A stretch of 64,000 bases of DNA, taken from assembly GCA_015075625.1 (NCBI GenBank), contig JABTTZ010000003.1, positions 620,001 to 684,000 on the forward strand, read 5' to 3'. Numbering within the stretch: the stretch's first letter is position 1; each line of letters starts with the position of its first letter. Position numbers and translations under genes: made by a program. Source of the DNA: Anaerolineales bacterium. Its GTDB lineage: Bacteria; Chloroflexota; Anaerolineae; Aggregatilineales; UBA2796. Below the pieces are notes generated by a model, which did no database searches, was not told where the DNA came from, and saw only the letters and a list, made by a program, of their open reading frames with translations. Below, piece after piece: positions 9,203 to 17,946 of the stretch.

Positions 9203-10059
9203 TACCATCGATTATGAATGGGGAACACAGGTATCCGATAAACACGATGAGGCATCCCCCTCTTAGCAATTCTGGAGCAGCCTTTGATGCCCTTGCCGCC
9301 AATTACGACGTTGAGGCGGTGAATCATCTTGTCTCGCGGTGGATTCGGGAAATTGTTTGGGAGCGTTTGGGGCGGCTTTTCCCACCGGGAAGCACTGTCT
9401 TAGAGATTGGCTGTGGGACAGGTGAGGATGCCTTGTTTTTGGCAAGACAGGGTGTTCATGTGGTGGCTACCGACGCTGCGCCGATGATGCTAGAACAAAC
9501 CGCACAAAAAGCACAAGATGCCGGTCTTAATCATCTGATCGAAACACGCCAGCTTGATTTGACTGATGCGGCGGTGTGGGCGCTCCCCACAGGGGGCTTT
9601 GACGGCGTTCACTCGAATTATGGCGTCCTCAACTGCATTGGGGAATGGTCACCCCTTGCTAAATGCTTGACAAGGGCAGTACGCCCGGGCGGGCGAATGG
9701 GCTTTGCGGTGATGGGACGTTTTTGTTTGATTGAAACCGTCTGGAGCATCCGCCACCGTCAGTTTGATCAGGCACAGCGCCGTTGGAGCGGGCGATCTAC
9801 AGCGACCATCGGCGGGGTGACGTTTCCCGTTTATTACCCCTCCCCGAAGCGCCTTTCGAGGGCGTTTAGAGAGGCTGGTTTTCGTCAGCGCCACTTGCTT
9901 GGGTTAGGCGTCTGTTTGCCGCCGAGCGATCTGTATGTGGGGTTGGCAAAACGCCCCCGATTGGGGGCATGGCTGCGACGCATGGAAAGTATTCTCGCGC
10001 CGCTCCCCGTTTTTCGGACGCTAGGCGATCATTATTGGATCGAATTTACCCGCTGTTGA
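9199..10059 (+). CDS. Class I SAM-dependent methyltransferase
   Basis: The Rossmann core shows motif I (TVLEIGCGTGEDALFLA), the acidic residue after strand 2 (VVATDAAPMMLE) and a post-motif GGFDGVHSNYGVLNCI, where a catalytic Asp or Asn often sits, then CLTRAVRPGGRMGFAVMG. About 286 residues from the GTG at 9199, which overlaps the comEA stop; the ATG at 9214 is an equally possible start. It resembles small-molecule or quinone methyltransferases of the UbiE/Methyltransf_11 group, but the substrate cannot be told. The tight link to comEA may be only transcriptional. Confidence 0.82.
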   Translation: MIPSIMNGEHRYPINTMRHPPLSNSGAAFDALAANYDVEAVNHLVSRWIREIVWERLGRLFPPGSTVLEIGCGTGEDALFLARQGVHVVATDAAPMMLEQTAQKAQDAGLNHLIETRQLDLTDAAVWALPTGGFDGVHSNYGVLNCIGEWSPLAKCLTRAVRPGGRMGFAVMGRFCLIETVWSIRHRQFDQAQRRWSGRSTATIGGVTFPVYYPSPKRLSRAFREAGFRQRHLLGLGVCLPPSDLYVGLAKRPRLGAWLRRMESILAPLPVFRTLGDHYWIEFTRC

Positions 10060-10064
10060 TCACC

Positions 10065-10463
10065 TCATTTCATCCCGCAATACGTCCACACGCCGTTTTC
10101 CTGAAGGGCTTTGTATTGGCGTGCGCCCAAGTCCAGTGTACGTGATTCGCCCGCGTAAGTGGTCGTCATAGACCCCGTGCAGCTAACAAGGGTGAATTCG
10201 CCATCGACTGCGCCGGTGGTGCAAGACAAGCCCGTGATCTCTGCTTGCATGGGTTTGAAACTGGCGGCAGTATCGCGCCCTTCTTGTTCCCGCGCCTTGC
10301 AGACAAGGGGGAGAATCGCATTTTCGTCACCGCCCGTGCGGGTGCGGAGGAAGTTTTCAATGGCGGCGGCGGGTGAAGCCTCGGTGGGTGAGGTGCTGTT
10401 TGCGTTGTTACAGGCGGCGAGAATGAGCATGAGGGCGAGAACAACAACGATTCGAGCGTGCAT
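10065..10463 (-). CDS. Small secreted lipoprotein of unknown function
   Basis: 132 residues with a lipoprotein signal (MHARIVVVLALMLILAACNN) and a lipobox LAAC at 15-18, so it should be lipid-anchored outside the membrane. The mature part has a helical start (AAAIENFLRTRTGGDENAIL) followed by a beta-rich region with four cysteines (VCKAR, LSCTTG, VSCTGS, WTYCGMK). These could pair as disulfides. The size and helix-then-strand layout resemble NTF2-like or DUF4878-type lipoproteins, but this is not certain. It is convergent with the methyltransferase, 5 bp away. Confidence 0.7.
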   Translation of the reverse strand: MHARIVVVLALMLILAACNNANSTSPTEASPAAAIENFLRTRTGGDENAILPLVCKAREQEGRDTAASFKPMQAEITGLSCTTGAVDGEFTLVSCTGSMTTTYAGESRTLDLGARQYKALQENGVWTYCGMK

Positions 10464-10602
10464 AACGATTGGCTATCTCCTTTGTGAACGACCCCGCAGA
10501 TGATACCATACTCCCCCTTGAGTCCCCCTCCGCCCTGTTTGTTAGAGCAAGAGGGGAGAAGGGAGCGGGTTATTGAGAGATTGCCCTGCGGAATTACCCG
10601 GA

Positions 10603-10980
10603 TTAGCCCTTTAATCTGCGTGGATCAAGGGCATCCCCCAATCCATCGCCTACAAAATTGATGCTGAGGACGGCGATCACGATCAGAATACCAGCATATA
10701 TCCACATCCAGGGGGTGGTGGCAAGGTAATCGTAGCCAATCTGCATCATGTTTCCCCATGTTGGTGTTTTGCTATCCACCCCCAAGCCCAAAAAGCTGAC
10801 ATAGAGTGTTAAGGGTGAGGTGGTCATAGCGCCCTCTTTTAGGAATAGCAAATACGCGGATCGAACCATGTGTAGGCAATATCGGTCAGTAGTTGGAACA
10901 CAATCACCGAGACGGTGGTAAGGATGAGGATTCCTACAAATCCAAGCCAATCAGCGTGATCACCATGAGGAAAGTTCCTT
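10603..10980 (-). pseudogene. Decayed peptide ABC-transporter permease pair (dppB and dppC C-termini)
   Basis: Reading leftward, 10977-10839 encodes the end of a DppB/OppB permease (VGILILTTVSVIVFQLLTDI, then AYTWFDPRI, then a stop). Just after, an ATG at 10827 opens a short frame that goes straight into the end of a DppC/OppC permease (VSFLGLGVDSKTPTWGNMM, then GDGLGDALDPRRLKG). Intact permeases are about 300 residues each; here roughly 40 and 75 remain. The dppB part has at least one frame break near 10935, and dppC has lost the region between its first few residues and SFLGLGV, including the EAA loop. No binding protein or ATPase is nearby. I read it as a remnant of a deleted operon. Confidence 0.8.
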
Positions 10981-11018
10981 CAAACGAACTACCAGCGCGA
11001 CATATAAAATGCCAATGC

Positions 11019-11072
11019 TATACTCGTCATATCAATTCTTTTCGACGAGCCATCAGGTAGATTATATATAAT
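11019..11072 (+). promoter_or_regulatory. Candidate -10 elements for the lipase-like gene
   Basis: An extended -10 (TGCTATACT, hexamer at 11019-11024) and a TATAAT at 11067-11072 both precede the start at 11101. The surrounding 60 bp is unusually AT-rich for this window. No clear -35 was found for either. Confidence 0.35.
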
Positions 11073-11100
11073 CCTCATTGAGTCAAGAAGGTGGTTTCTT

Positions 11101-11988
11101 ATGCGACATCAGGTTAAGACGATAACTTTGCGGGATGGGGTACGCATGGCGTATCAGGTGTGGCAGCCAGAGGGTGCGGTGCGGGGGACATTGATTCTTG
11201 TCCATGGGGTGGGTGAACACGGGGGGCGCTATGGGCATGTTGCCGAGTATTTTATCGAGCAGGGGTATGCTTGTTATGCACTGGATCACCGAGGACACGG
11301 GCGGAATGCCACTGCTGCACCGGGGTTGGCGATGGGATATTTCCCAAGCCTTGCCGAAGTCGTTGATGATCTTCATGAGTTTGTTGGCGAGGTAAACAAA
11401 GCACGCCCCGCCAACCGCCCCGTGTTCATGATTGGGCATAGCATGGGAGGGTTGGTAACGCTTTATTACCTGATTCGCCACCATCCGCCGCCAAGCCTGA
11501 TACGCGGCGTGGTGACCTCCGGCGCGGCGCTTGATGTGGGGGATGGAACGCCCATCCTGCAAAAATCACTCCTCTTGAACATCATTAGCCCACTTTTCCC
11601 AAAGTTTGGGGTGCAGGCAATCCCGCCAGAGTATGTCTCCCGCGATGTGGCAACGGTGGAAGGATATAAGACCGATCCCCTCGTCTTTCATGGGAAGGTT
11701 TTTGCGCGTGTTGCGGCAGAGTTGTTTCGAGGGTGTGCTTACGTAAAGGAAAATCTTGCCAAAATTACCTTACCCATGCTCATTTTGCATGGTGGGGAGG
11801 ATAAGGTTGTCAGCCCCAAGTGTGCGTCAATCCTTCACGCTGGAATCAGCAGCCCCAATAAGCAAATGAAACTTTACGAGGGGTTGTATCACGAGATATT
11901 CAATGAGCCAGAGCGGAATCGCGTCATGGGCGATGTGTGGGTGTGGCTGGCAGCGCACGGCGCAACGGGGGAATTAAAGAAGGGCTAA
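11101..11988 (+). CDS. Alpha/beta hydrolase, monoacylglycerol lipase/lysophospholipase-like
   Basis: 295 residues of the serine aminopeptidase S33 / PldB type. The visible triad is Ser114 in IGHSMGGL, Asp234 in HGGEDKVV and His264 in GLYHEIFNEP. The oxyanion strand LILVHGVGEHGGRY and the ALDHRGHGRN turn are typical of bacterial monoacylglycerol lipases. The likely role is hydrolysis of monoglycerides or lysophospholipids; there is no signal peptide, so it is cytosolic or peripheral. The stop codon and the bases after it coincide with the head of a family A repeat. Confidence 0.88.
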   Translation: MRHQVKTITLRDGVRMAYQVWQPEGAVRGTLILVHGVGEHGGRYGHVAEYFIEQGYACYALDHRGHGRNATAAPGLAMGYFPSLAEVVDDLHEFVGEVNKARPANRPVFMIGHSMGGLVTLYYLIRHHPPPSLIRGVVTSGAALDVGDGTPILQKSLLLNIISPLFPKFGVQAIPPEYVSRDVATVEGYKTDPLVFHGKVFARVAAELFRGCAYVKENLAKITLPMLILHGGEDKVVSPKCASILHAGISSPNKQMKLYEGLYHEIFNEPERNRVMGDVWVWLAAHGATGELKKG

Positions 11989-12080
11989 GTACAGCCACAG
12001 TGAAAAGGCAGCATGGCGCATGATCCCGACGCTAATGCGTCGGGCTGAAAGCAGCCGCCCCTTCGAGGCTTGAAAGGCAT
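11984..12080 (+). repeat. Family A palindromic repeat, copy 1
   Basis: A 97-bp element with head CTAAGTACAGCCACAGTGAA, a stem around CCCGACGC/GCGTCGGG, then GCTGAAAGCAGC and a CCCCTTCGAGGCTTG hairpin, ending GAAAGGCATT. It matches the copies at 30.5 kb (same strand), 21.6 kb and 43.6 kb (opposite strand). The rest of the 315-bp gap to eno holds a CACCACAAA/TTTGTGGTG hairpin at 12108-12130 and the eno promoter region; no gene is seen. Confidence 0.85.
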
Positions 12081-12251
12081 TAATCGCGCAGGTTTTTCTA
12101 CGTTCTTCACCACAAAGGATTTTTGTGGTGGTATTTAGGCGTGCTGGATAGCACAGCCACGTAAGTGGGCAAAACCACCGTAGGTCGCAGAGAAAACTCC
12201 CCCAGCGCCCTTTTGGACAGACCGCCCTAACCCCGTTTTCCTCACATGGTC

Positions 12252-12257
12252 TATAAT
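12252..12257 (+). promoter_or_regulatory. Candidate -10 element for eno-pyk
   Basis: TATAAT lies 46 bp before the eno start. No good -35 was recognised. Confidence 0.4.
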
Positions 12258-12267
12258 CCCCGCGTAG

Positions 12268-13605
<1,338 letters not shown>

Positions 13606-13609
13606 GCGC

Positions 13610-15112
13610 GTGGTCAGGAAATTTGACGTTAAACGAACGAAGATCGTCTGTACGATTGGACCGAAATCCTCGGACGAGGCAACCCTGCGGGAGATGATCC
13701 GCTTAGGGATGGACGTGGCGCGGATCAACTTTAGTCATGGGGATTATGCCACCCACCAACGGAATATTGAGACCATCCGCCGCATCGCCGCCGAAGAAGG
13801 CGCGGTGGTGGCGGTCATGGCAGACTTGCAGGGACCGAAAATCCGCTTGGGGATGCTTGCCAACGAACCTATCTTGATCAAGCACGGCGATCAGTTGACG
13901 CTGACCACAAACCCCGATGCCGACGGCACGAACATGGTTTTTCCCTTGCCTCACCCCGAATTTCTGCAAGATGTCAAAGAGGGGCAGCGCCTTCTGCTGG
14001 ATGATGGAAACTTCCAATTCCAAGTTTTGGCACGGCAGGGTGATGATGTTCTCTGTAAAGTGATTGTTGGTGGAGAAATCCGCAGTCGGAAGGGTGTCAG
14101 CGCCCCGGAATCGAAACTGAAGATGTCCGCCCTGACGCCAAAAGATATTGAAGATGTGAAATTTGCCATGGGGGTAGGCGTCGATTATGTCGCCATGTCC
14201 TTTGTCCGCAGCGCCAATGACATGCGCGAGCTTCGCTGGCTGTGCAAACACAGTGGCGAGGACGATATTGCCCTGATCGCCAAGATTGAAAAACAGGATG
14301 CCCTTCAAAATTTTGAGGAAATCCTCGCTGAGTCGGATGGAATCATGGTGGCGCGGGGTGATTTGGGAGTAGAGACGCCCGCCGAAGCCGTTCCGATCCA
14401 TCAAAAAGAGATCATCCGCAGGTGCAATGCGGCGGGTAAACCGGTGATCACCGCGACGCAGATGCTCCAATCGATGACGGAAAACCCTCGCCCCACCCGC
14501 GCCGAGGCAAGTGACGTGGCGAACGCTATCCTTGACGGGACGGATGCGGTCATGCTCTCCAACGAGACCGCCGCAGGCGATTTCCCAGTGGAAGCGGTCA
14601 AAACGATGGCGACCATCGCGCTGATGACCGAAAAGCACTATGCGGAACTCTCGCATGAGTACCAGCGCCCGCAGCAAACCGTGGTGACGCCGCTGAACCT
14701 TGTGGACGACCCGGAAAATATCTCCATCGCCACCAGCCGCGCCGCCAGCCTGATCGCGGATTCGTTGAATGCCCGCCTGATTGTGACGGCAAGTTATACT
14801 GGGACAACGGCACGGCTCATCGCCCGCACGCGCCCCCGAACGTCGATTCTGTGTGCCACGACAAACGAACTCACTTGCCGCCGGCTCGCCCTTGTGTGGG
14901 GGGTATACCCTATGCTTGTGCCGCAGTTCACGTCAATTGACGAGATGATCGCTAAGATCGTCGGGACAGCACACGATGCCGATATGGTGCAGTGGGGTGA
15001 TACGCTTGTCTTGATCGCTGGTGTGCCGTTTGGCTTGGTTGGGCAGGCAAATTTCCTAAAAATTCATCGTGTTGGAGAGGCATCAGAAGTCCCCGCTCCG
15101 GTGGGTGGGTAA
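13610..15112 (+). CDS. pyk: Pyruvate kinase
   Basis: A 500-residue pyruvate kinase converting PEP and ADP to pyruvate and ATP. Motifs in order: RTKIVCTIGPKSS, ARINFSHGD, ADLQGPKIRLG, ALIAKIEKQDALQNF (catalytic Lys), GIMVARGDLGVE (metal ligands), TATQMLQSM and PTRAEASDVANAILDG. The C-terminal allosteric domain is present but carries no extra PEP-utiliser domain. The start is a GTG 4 bp after the eno stop; no ATG lies close. The TAA stop lies inside the conserved head TAAGTATCTAT of a family B repeat, so the exact C-terminus may have been set by that element. Confidence 0.97.
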   Translation: MVRKFDVKRTKIVCTIGPKSSDEATLREMIRLGMDVARINFSHGDYATHQRNIETIRRIAAEEGAVVAVMADLQGPKIRLGMLANEPILIKHGDQLTLTTNPDADGTNMVFPLPHPEFLQDVKEGQRLLLDDGNFQFQVLARQGDDVLCKVIVGGEIRSRKGVSAPESKLKMSALTPKDIEDVKFAMGVGVDYVAMSFVRSANDMRELRWLCKHSGEDDIALIAKIEKQDALQNFEEILAESDGIMVARGDLGVETPAEAVPIHQKEIIRRCNAAGKPVITATQMLQSMTENPRPTRAEASDVANAILDGTDAVMLSNETAAGDFPVEAVKTMATIALMTEKHYAELSHEYQRPQQTVVTPLNLVDDPENISIATSRAASLIADSLNARLIVTASYTGTTARLIARTRPRTSILCATTNELTCRRLALVWGVYPMLVPQFTSIDEMIAKIVGTAHDADMVQWGDTLVLIAGVPFGLVGQANFLKIHRVGEASEVPAPVGG

Positions 15113-15245
15113 GTATCTATTCGTAACTTAAAAGGTGAACCGTAGGGGCAATCCCTCACCCCCTAGCCCCTCTCCCGCTGTGCGGGAGAGGGGGAGTAAT
15201 ATCTTTTTCGGGAGGGGCTGCGCCCCTCCCGTACCCCTCATGGAG
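15109..15245 (+). repeat. Family B CT-rich palindromic repeat, copy 1
   Basis: Head TAAGTATCTATTCGT, then GTGAACCGTAGGGGCAAT, then two hairpins: CCCCTCTCCCG/CGGGAGAGGGG and GGGAGGGG/CCCCTCCC. The head and order match the inverted copy at 33.0 kb. It takes up most of the 325-bp gap between pyk and the next gene. The remaining bases (15246-15437) hold a weak extended -10 (TGGCATACT at 15395) and no gene. Confidence 0.8.
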
Positions 15246-15437
15246 GAGGCAGGCATTTTGCCAAGAGGGACGCTTACACCTCACCGCCGAGATTTACGGA
15301 TAGGCTCTAACACCGTTCCCGTTCGAGGACTGCCTTCGCTTTGCATGGGCGCACCGCTGTTGTGTGCGCTTAGTAGATCACGGCGGCGGTTTGTGGCATA
15401 CTAGAAAGAATCATCTAGTCCGCTGGAGAGGTTGCCC

Positions 15438-16550
15438 GTGACCGCCCGAACGCCCACCCCCAAACCCGAAGAAACCCCCATCTCCACCGACTCAGTGGGG
15501 AGTTCCGAACTACCCTCGGAAGTGACCATCCCTGAGATCATCGTTGATCCCAAACCACGCCGGGGCGATACCTCGATCTTGGGTGCAGCGCGAACAGAGG
15601 GGGTGGAGGTCTTCATTGCTCCCGACACCGTGATAGATGAAGCCCGTTTGCGAACGCTGACTGATCCCTTTCGGCGTTCTGGACAGGCACGCCCTCCAGC
15701 GAGTGAGATCATTCGCCCCGACGCCATTCGGAATACAACCATGCTGCGGCAGTTTGTCACCCAAGAGCGGCTGAACGCCCTTTGGAAGAAAATCGAAGAC
15801 CTTCAACGCGAGGTGGTGAAGCATGTCACCGCAGACCGCACCAACACAGACGCTTATCAGCTTGACCTTCTTTTTGCCAGTTCACTCCTCTTGCAATCAA
15901 GCGCCAATTACGAGGAAGCACGGCAGATAGCCTATCGGATCGAGTCCGATTTGGCACGGGAAGATCACATCAGGGCGAACATTATCAAATATCGCCCCCG
16001 TCTCCTTGCCTATTACCTGATCTGCGCTCTAATCGTCCTCCTTGCCTTCAGTTTGGATGCCAACTACCGCGCCTTGGTGCCTGACACCCTCGGTATTTTG
16101 AAAATGGCATGGCTGCCGATCATGTTTGGGGCGCTTGGGGCAATCTTCAACGGGATGATGGCGATTCACGAACACACCACCATTGAGCATAATTTCGACC
16201 CGATTCACGTCAGTTGGTATATTCTGAACCCCTTTATGGGGGCGATTATGGGCATTGTCGTCTTGATTTTCTTCGCCGTAACCAGCAACACCTTCAACAC
16301 GCAAACGCCTGATTACAGCCAATCTGCGCCGCTGGTGATCTGGCTTTTGGCGTTTGCGGTGGGCTGGCAGCAAAATCTCGTCTTTCGCTTGCTAAACCGC
16401 TTCCTCAAAACCTTCCTCGGTGATGATAAAACGGCGCAGCGGACTCCGGCATCGCAAGTGACCGTTGCCCCGCCCTCCGGCATCAGTCCGATGGATGCAG
16501 CACTGTTGAACGAACTACAACGGCTGCGCGGTGGGGGCGAGAACCGCTGA
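15438..16550 (+). CDS. Four-helix membrane protein of unknown function
   Basis: 370 residues. The first 190 are soluble and polar, with a helical stretch (RLNALWKKIEDLQREVVKHV, QLDLLFASSLLLQSSANYEE). Four membrane helices follow (LAYYLICALIVLLAFSL, WLPIMFGALGAIFNGMMAI, FMGAIMGIVVLIFFAVTS, LVIWLLAFAVGWQQNLVFRL). I place the start at the GTG at 15438 because GGAGAG lies 7 nt upstream; a TTG two codons earlier is too close to it. The stop overlaps the ATG of the next gene, so translation is coupled. I do not recognise a family. The neighbours suggest an envelope role. Confidence 0.75.
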   Translation: MTARTPTPKPEETPISTDSVGSSELPSEVTIPEIIVDPKPRRGDTSILGAARTEGVEVFIAPDTVIDEARLRTLTDPFRRSGQARPPASEIIRPDAIRNTTMLRQFVTQERLNALWKKIEDLQREVVKHVTADRTNTDAYQLDLLFASSLLLQSSANYEEARQIAYRIESDLAREDHIRANIIKYRPRLLAYYLICALIVLLAFSLDANYRALVPDTLGILKMAWLPIMFGALGAIFNGMMAIHEHTTIEHNFDPIHVSWYILNPFMGAIMGIVVLIFFAVTSNTFNTQTPDYSQSAPLVIWLLAFAVGWQQNLVFRLLNRFLKTFLGDDKTAQRTPASQVTVAPPSGISPMDAALLNELQRLRGGGENR

Positions 16551-17935
16551 TGCGCCTTTCGCCTGTGCTTACCGTATTGTCTGCCCTCGCTGCTGTTGTT
16601 CTCTTTGGGCTTGTTGGGGCGCCTCTCATTGCGCCGAATCGACCCTTGTTGGAAAACGTTGCCTTCAGCGTGAATATCATTAGCCCCAATGCTGATGGCG
16701 ATTCTGACCTGACGAAGATTCGCTACACCGTGAACAAAACGGCGCGGGTGAGCGTTGTTTTTACCGAGACGACAACCGGGGAAACTTTCCGCTTCCGTGA
16801 CGAGGCAACCCGCGCCCCAAATACCTATGAAGTGTTGTTTAGCGGTGTTGTAGAGGGTTACACCTTACCAGATGAACGCATAGAGGGGGTTATTGAGCGG
16901 CGGCTGATCCCCAATGGACTCTACCGTTGGACGCTGACGACAACCACAGAGACGGGCGAGATGTCCAGTGTTGAGGGTGACTTGACGATCAGCGGCGTCG
17001 ATTCGCGCCTACCCGCTTTAACAACCTTTGAAGTGTCCCCCAAAGAATTCACCCCAAACCAAGATGGCTATGATGATCGGGTAAGTATCAATCTGACACT
17101 GGAAAAGCCAGCGACGCTCACTGTCTGGTTGGAAAACGATACGAATGGTCCGTATTACATCGCTGAGCGGGTGATTGCAGCAGCAACGGCGGACGGGGCG
17201 GGCGCACGGGAATTTGATTACGATGGCGGCGTTGATAACAACATGACCCCGCCCCCTGATGGCGAGTATCGCCTGATCGCCGTTGCCCAAGATGCCGAAG
17301 GGCAGCGCGTTCGTCGGGAGACGACGATTCAACTGCGGGATGGGGGCTTGCCCAATGCCGAGATTGTCGCCCAGAGCAGTGGGCGCACAGTGACATGGGC
17401 AGCCAGCACATGGGAAGATCGTTTTTTCCATGATCGCCAGACGCGGGGCGCTTTAGTTGAGCCGCCGCTCACGGTGCAATCCACCCAAGCACAGATTAGC
17501 CTTCCACAAGGAGACTTGCTGGTCTTTGCCATGACCGTTTCTAATTATGGCACGACGCCCATTCGCACCATTGGACCGTTCCCCGGCACAGCTTACAGCT
17601 ATGATCAGACGGATGCGGCAATGACCGCCCCCGAAAGGCGAGAGGCGTTCAGCGGTGCGTGGCGGGTGGGTGTCCAGTGTGAACGCTCGGAATCATCTTA
17701 CCCCTGGCGGTGGGCGTTAGGGTCGCCAGACGCCCTGACAACGGTTGAGCGTGATGGTGAAACGCTTTATTACCTTCTGCCAGGGCAAAAGGCGCTTGTT
17801 TGGGGTGCGGTGCGCATGACGCGCCTGATCCCCACCCGCAACCCCCAAAAATGTTTTGCCGCCCTGATTCATGAAGATGTGGCGATTCCACCCCGCCAGA
17901 ACCGTATTGGCGAAATTGACGTGCGGCTAGAGTAA
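16550..17935 (+). CDS. Exported protein with FlgD/Ig-like repeats, function unknown
   Basis: 461 residues with an N-terminal signal or anchor helix (VLTVLSALAAVVLFGLVGAP). The rest is beta-rich and looks extracytoplasmic. Two segments carry the calcium-loop-like pattern seen at the start of FlgD-type Ig domains (ISPNADGDSDLTKI at about 43 and FTPNQDGYDDRVSI at about 164), each followed by strands and a LIPNGLYRWTL or PPDGEYRLIA edge. The last 150 residues are different and contain two cysteines. It is coupled to the membrane protein before it and followed 11 bp later by ftsK. No enzymatic motif is visible. Confidence 0.72.
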   Translation: MRLSPVLTVLSALAAVVLFGLVGAPLIAPNRPLLENVAFSVNIISPNADGDSDLTKIRYTVNKTARVSVVFTETTTGETFRFRDEATRAPNTYEVLFSGVVEGYTLPDERIEGVIERRLIPNGLYRWTLTTTTETGEMSSVEGDLTISGVDSRLPALTTFEVSPKEFTPNQDGYDDRVSINLTLEKPATLTVWLENDTNGPYYIAERVIAAATADGAGAREFDYDGGVDNNMTPPPDGEYRLIAVAQDAEGQRVRRETTIQLRDGGLPNAEIVAQSSGRTVTWAASTWEDRFFHDRQTRGALVEPPLTVQSTQAQISLPQGDLLVFAMTVSNYGTTPIRTIGPFPGTAYSYDQTDAAMTAPERREAFSGAWRVGVQCERSESSYPWRWALGSPDALTTVERDGETLYYLLPGQKALVWGAVRMTRLIPTRNPQKCFAALIHEDVAIPPRQNRIGEIDVRLE

Positions 17936-17946
17936 AGGCTTTGCGC

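Noticed and set aside
11984-12130. tRNA-like or riboswitch structure upstream of eno
   Set aside because: The hairpins match the dispersed family A repeat and show no cloverleaf or known riboswitch core.
13703-14677. 324-codon minus-strand frame inside pyk
   Set aside because: Pyruvate kinase on the plus strand is unmistakable; the reverse frame is a by-product of codon bias.
15135-15404. 89-codon plus-strand frame after pyk
   Set aside because: Its first third is translated family B repeat; the rest has no domain or start signal.
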